From: Xylona heveae TC161
Lineage: Eukaryota; Ascomycota; Xylonomycetes; Xylonales; Xylonaceae
Length of the DNA stretch: 64,000 nucleotides
Assembly: GCF_001619985.1 (NCBI RefSeq)
Contig: NW_017264194.1
Span: 1,054,001-1,118,000 of the forward strand
Reading direction: 5' to 3'
The notes under the pieces were generated by a model, which saw nothing but the letters and a program-made list of their open reading frames with translations, searched no databases and was not told the origin of the DNA. The position numbers were made by a program, and so were the translations under genes. Shown here one piece after another: positions 59,408 through 64,000 of this stretch; position 1 is the first letter of the stretch; each line of letters begins with the position of its first letter.

Positions 59408-62400
59408 TCATCGTCCATCCTGAGGAACTGTACTTGATACGCTCCGTTTTCCCCATCCGCTCCAAAAGCCGCCACTAGAGCTGGCAGGGGGGGTTGTTTT
59501 TTGCTGATCAGGCGTCTTTACTGGCGGCGTCGTCGTCGTCGTCGATACACGAGGCCACTCATCGTGGCCTTCATGCCGGGGAGAATTTTGGCTGCCACTG
59601 CCCGAATTATTGTGGTTTTGGTTTACCAATTTCCGCATTGACTCCAATTTACCCTTGACCTCTTCTAATTCTTGCTTCGCCAGGGCTTCTGAGGTCTTGG
59701 CATTAACTAGCTCGACGAGCAGAGTGTCCTCGGCAACAGGCTTGTGGTTTTCGGTCGACAGAACCCCTTGTGTGCTCAGACTACTGGTGCGCTTCGCAAA
59801 AATTGGCGTTGTCTGAGATCGTTTTGAAGCGGTCCTTCCCAGCTTTAGCTCTCTTAGACCGCCGTGAACAGATCCACGTCTTGAAAGACCATCCCCTGAC
59901 TGCGTCGCTGGCCCTTCGACAGGACTGCTGGCGTCGTCAGGCGATCTGCAAGCCGGAGACCGCGACCGCAAGTTTTGAATAGTCTGTTGAAGCCTTTGAT
60001 TTTCATTGTAACCGTCCTGCAGACGGGCTCGTGCCAGCCTCAACTCTTCTCGCAGCCCCTTCATCTCTTGTTCTTGTTCGTCAATGCGTCGTGACAGCTC
60101 CTGGGAATGAATCATTTCGTGGTCTAACATTTGTTTATATCGTGCCGATTCATCGCGAAGTTGATGCTTTGTTTGCAAAATGGATGACCTTCGATTATCA
60201 TCTTCAGAGGCAAAAGTCTGCTCCATAAACTCAACCGTCTTTGATAGTTCGATAAACACGCTCACGTTTTCGGGAATTGCGGCGGTTGGCTCGGCCGCTG
60301 AAGGTGCCAAATGCCCTGACTGGCCGAGGAATCGGCGGACTAAATCGATGAATGATAAAATCGTTCGTCTCTTCTCCTCACGGTCTTCCTTCTCCTTCTG
60401 CAGTTGCACCAGTACCATCCCATGTTCTCTTTGTGATGCGCTCATGGCAGTCAATAGGTCCTCGATTTGACCATGAAGATCTCTATCTTTGATTGAGACA
60501 GCGCTACGGGTGGAGATTGCCATAGAGGGAGCCTCCTTGGCTCTTGTTGATGAGTAGTCTGTCGAAGATTGCCTTGAGACTGATGTCGCATCAGTTTGCG
60601 CGGAACTGGTGACGCTGTCCGAACCGCCTTCACAGGAATTCAATGTCGACGCAATGCTCTGCTTTGAAGGCGACCGCCGAAGGAAGCTGATAGGTCGGGA
60701 GGGCGCGGCCAACCCAGGAGTCAAGGATGCTGATTTAGTGGATGAATTGGAGCCTGCCCATAATCTACCAAGAAATCTAGATGCTGCCGCTTGAAGATCT
60801 GGCAAAGAACCTATCCGTGTTGCAGACCCCTCGCTTTGGGCATCCAAGAAACTCGATTCCAACGATTGCAAATTTTCACGACTGACAACGCCCGTAAATC
60901 CCACAAAATCGTTGACGAAATCATCGGTATTAAAGCTGTATGTGTCCCACATGGCTCGAGAAAGCAAAAATTGCATCACATCTTCGAATTCTGTATATGC
61001 CATTATCCTGGTTTCATTTCGACGCATGAGCGACAATGCAACCAGAATTAATGTCTCCGCTGCACCCTCCGCCAAGAGAACGTCATAAATGCGGAGGAGC
61101 ATCGGCAATGGGCACGTTGCTGCAAAAAATGAGAGGAACCATTGTGGAATATACGCGGGTTCGATTTGGAGGTTGTCGAGGTGAGCGGCAAGATTTGGCA
61201 AGTGTTGATTCAGGAGATTTTGGAACTGATAGATGCGGACGTGAAGGCCTGATAGATCAGGAAGAAAACAGGATCGGAGGTCATAATGTTCCATCAATCT
61301 AAGCAATTTATCAGCCGAGGAGAAACAGCTAACAACATGACAAGAACCATACCTCACAAGCATGCAAAATGCTTCTTTTTCACCCATTTGCATCAGCAAC
61401 GGGCCCACTAAAAAGCCAAGCCCCTGGCAATATCCAATCTTATGATCGTACAAGCTAAAGCACTTGAGCACTCTGCCCATCATCTTTTGGCCTTCTCCCT
61501 CTGGGTCCCGAAACATTTCCACCCCAGGAAAGCTTCGCCCAATGTCTTTGCCAATCAGATTTTCGTACGGACTCTGCTCTCCAGCTAGCCGATCGTACTG
61601 TTCCTCCAGCAATTTATCTCTGGCACCTGCCATACTTTGCCAGACCACCCCTCGTAATGGAGGGGGAATGCCTGCGCGCACTTTGTTCGAGGTCAACGTC
61701 GGAAGACGCTGAGCGGTCCGGGGATAATCTTGGACAAGTGCCGCCCAAAACTCCAATTCTGTCATCGGCGGTGGGGCTGGCAATTGCGAGTATCTAAGAA
61801 GAGGGGCGACCGGTTCTCGTACGAGTTGCTTGATTTGGTGAATCGAAGGCGGCCGGGATTTGCTTCTGACGCGGCCGGTGCGAAGATTCGACTTGGGATC
61901 TGTGGCTAGTGCATTGTTCTCACGCTCAAGCCTTGCAAGAAGGAATGCAGTTGACTATATCTGTGAGCTGACTGGACAAAATCATCATTATACAAAGGAA
62001 AGCGTTGCACACCTCATCTGAACACTCATCTCGAGGTTCCTGCTCCTCCGTCTTGTCCAATTCTGCCCAGTCTACTCGGTCACTCTCCTCTGAGGAAGCT
62101 GAGCTCACACTATTGGTCCTCGATTTGCTACATATATCTGACGACTCGGCCGTATGACCTTCGAGGGCGGCGGCGGCGGCGGCTTGATAGGCTGACGCTG
62201 TTTGGGTGTCACCAACTGTGGATGGGGTTGTTGTTTCCATACTCCATCGATTTGCAGCACGGTTTGGGATGCCTGTGACTTCATCTTCGGTGATAATATT
62301 AGGTACGGGCCGGCTTAATCTCGGGAATGCTTCAATTCTGGAGGAAATGGTCGAATCCGAAAGGCGAACGGTAACCATTGAATCGGATGGTACATGCTTC

Positions 62401-62501
62401 GATTGGTACAATGGTCTCTGCGGAGGCTCTTTTGGATCCTGGCCACCCAATGAGGCCGAGATCTGTGCCTGATCCCCTTCAGATGTCGTTGGCGTTGCCA
62501 T
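59408..62501 (-). CDS. TBC-domain Rab GTPase-activating protein (Gyp5 type)
   Basis: Rab GAP with N-terminal disordered part, TBC domain and C-terminal coiled coil; yeast Gyp5 acts on Ypt1/Sec4 in secretion. Exons are 62501-62013, 61954-61353 and 61298-59408, giving 993 residues. The ATG at 62501 (MATPTTSEGDQAQ) is the first; upstream in-frame codons have no ATG. An Ala run (GCC repeats) is near 62163-62184. The TBC motifs are AGIPPPLRGVVWQSMAGARD (the 'R' finger region is later), GQKMMGRVLKCFSLYDHKIG, YCQGLGFLVGPLL with the Gln finger, LMEHYDLRSCFLPDLSGLHV, and IPQWFLSFFAATCPLPMLLR. The second intron (54 bases, 61352-61299) falls inside the TBC domain and lacks a stop, so unspliced RNA would insert 18 residues. 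The C-terminus has long heptad-like stretches and SSGGFWSGWGKR. Phase is kept. Confidence 0.93.
62163..62184. repeat. GCC/GGC triplet repeat in TBC gene
   Basis: Triplet array coding a short polyalanine run in the N-terminal disordered part of the TBC protein. Confidence 0.8.
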
Positions 62502-63639
62502 TTCAAATCGACAGCTAGAAGGACGTCCTAACAAATCTCAAGCACCTTGTCCCAAGAACAAAATGTGACTCAAAGTTTGGCCGTTCCTGCCGGCCGTTTA
62601 TTTTCTTTTTTCTTGGCTTTGATTATATGTTAATGAGAAAAGGTTGCATTGCCGCGCGGGTGCAAATTTGAAGTCATGAAGGTAGGTAGATCGCGGGGTG
62701 TAAAGATACTTCTCCGAGATGTAGCATGGATAGGATAACGACCATATCGGTAAAGTCAATCAGTTACCGTAACAGCACATGATAAGTCTGGCCAGGATCA
62801 GTGACGCTGTTAGGGACCGAAGCACAATGGGACGTGATTGTGAAAACCAGATCCCAGCGTTGCCTCTACTGCTCCACTAATTACTCCGTATTACCGTGCT
62901 TCATGGGGCTTTTTTGGCTTTTGTGTTTCAGGGGACGATGTCGGAAGGTGCTATGGAGCTAAAGTGCCTGGCGCGCCGGGCGAGGAAGGAACGAAAGGAT
63001 CGGCACGAGGGGCTTGAACCATTCGGTTGCCACGGGCAGCTAAACAAGGCGCGCGCTTTTTCCCTTTCCAGTCGGTTCATCCACGGGTCAACCCATGTTC
63101 AGGGGCCAGGCACGAGAGAGTCGCGCACACTGGTACACCTCATTGGAAGATACTTGTCGCGCTAATCCTCACTTTCTTCTCACGCGTCTTGGGAGTACAG
63201 ATTACCGTATGCTATTCTAGTTACCTCAGGTACCTAGGTAGGTTATCAAACATTCGCACAACTACCATATATCCTACCTCTTCACGAATGCATACTTTAC
63301 AATGGGTAGTCGACTGAACACAAGGTATACTCATTGTAATATCTGATTTCTTGTTTTCAAAAAGGCTCAGATAGGTAAAAATTTCTGATGATCAACCTAG
63401 ATGCGTGGCGCACCGGTTACCCCTCCTTTAACATCAATACCTTTCAAGCAAGAAAGATGATTGGCAAGGTTCATTGGAATAACGCTTTGAACTCAATATA
63501 TTTCCATCTAAAACTCTCCTAGGGCGAGCATTAATAACGACACGATATATTCAACTCTAAGCGTAACAGATCCATCCTTCCGATTGACAATGCCAATCCA
63601 TTTGATATCCACTTTCCACTGCTCAAAAGCACGGTAGGT
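62502..63639. other. Intergenic, TBC promoter and right-edge gene 3' flank
   Basis: 1.14 kb. TTACTCCGTA near 62881 is an inverted copy of the motif at 9609, and TACCTAGGTAGGT at 63231-63243 repeats the motif seen at 42102. No gene or RNA is recognised; short frames at 62896-63165 and 63027-63317 show no family. Confidence 0.5.
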
Positions 63640-64000
63640 CTAAGAAGGCTCTGAATCTGGTGCAATAACACCAATTCCGGGATACGCACCGTTCACTGGA
63701 GACCCGGAACTGCTCACACTCGGAGTGTCATCCTTGTTTCCAGAAACTACACCAGCATTCTGGCCAGGCGCTGCAAAACTGCTCAAATCGCAGTTGAAGT
63801 AGCCGTCATTGACAAAGAATGGCGCAATGACACCCTTAGTAAAGCCCAACACCACATCTCCTAACGCAGTGCCTTCAGGCTCCAACTGGCCAGGGACAAG
63901 TTCTAATATGTTCTCTATTAAGAAGCAGCCCAGCTCAGGTGCGCTCAAGGCACTGATATTGTTTTGTCCGCTGAGTGGAACAAAGTTACCAACACCTTCA
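63640..64000 (-). CDS. Unknown protein, partial at right edge
   Basis: C-terminal 119 or so codons of a minus-strand gene whose start lies beyond the window. The frame is open to the edge (VGNFVPLSGQNNISALSAPE, then LGCFLIENILELVPGQLEPE) and ends PVNGAYPGIGVIAPDSEPS. It is Gly/Pro/Ser-rich at the tail, with few cysteines. I cannot place it in a family; its amphipathic, secreted-looking character is only an impression. The stop is at 63640-63642. Confidence 0.5.
   Translation of the reverse strand, partial: EGVGNFVPLSGQNNISALSAPELGCFLIENILELVPGQLEPEGTALGDVVLGFTKGVIAPFFVNDGYFNCDLSSFAAPGQNAGVVSGNKDDTPSVSSSGSPVNGAYPGIGVIAPDSEPS

Noticed and set aside
58926-59423. 165-codon plus-strand frame between MED4 and the TBC gene
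   Set aside because: Overlaps the TBC end and has no family features; taken as chance.

Overview
This window is nuclear DNA from a filamentous ascomycete (Pezizomycotina). The genes carry many short introns, mostly 50-60 bases, with GTAAGT/GTATGT-like donors and CTAAC-like branch sites. The protein set is typical of that group: a SUN-family wall protein, fungal aromatic-acid-exporter-like membrane proteins, a SigF-like NTF2 protein, a TM9 protein and an Nma111-type double HtrA protease. Some families fit Eurotiomycetes or Lecanoromycetes, but I cannot name the genus.

Layout. 0-5.8 kb: a partial unknown gene, DPH5 (diphthamide), SPT3 (SAGA) and SNU23 (tri-snRNP). 6.5-12.8 kb: a secreted SUN-family wall protein, a 2.6 kb non-coding stretch, the PP2A methyltransferase PPM1 and the ESCRT regulator IST1. 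13-20 kb: a ten-exon membrane transporter-like protein of about 1176 aa, the AP-2 sigma adaptin, and a small SANT/Myb-like protein. 21-29.4 kb: NMA111, HIS5 with a Gcn4/CpcA-type site in its promoter, and a trypsin-fold protein whose nucleophile position reads Ala. 30.7-41.9 kb: a J-domain protein interrupted by a 10-N assembly gap, the co-chaperone CNS1, a glutamine-rich SS18/SSXT-domain protein and an APC-family permease. 42.8-48.9 kb: tRNA-Arg(ACG), a SigF-like protein, a flavin monooxygenase and a PCI protein (Thp1/Csn12 family). 49-64 kb: LCP5, a TM9/EMP70 protein, the calcium sensor NCS1, MED4, a TBC-domain RabGAP and a partial unknown gene at the right edge.

The genes are mostly unrelated housekeeping functions: transcription coactivators (SPT3, MED4, SS18-like), chaperones (J-protein, CNS1), trafficking (AP-2 sigma, IST1, TM9, TBC GAP, NCS1), RNA work (SNU23, LCP5, tRNA, PCI protein) and protein modification (DPH5, PPM1). 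There is no operon-like logic, no secondary-metabolite cluster, and no transposon, virus-like element or CRISPR array that I could recognise.

I built the gene models by hand from open frames, splice consensus and remembered family sequences. Reading phase is conserved across every junction given, which supports the coordinates. I found no obviously new system. The best leads are the Ser-to-Ala trypsin-fold protein, a possible mitochondrial-type N-terminal extension on NMA111, two stop-free introns whose length is a multiple of three, and the split SSXT-like domain.
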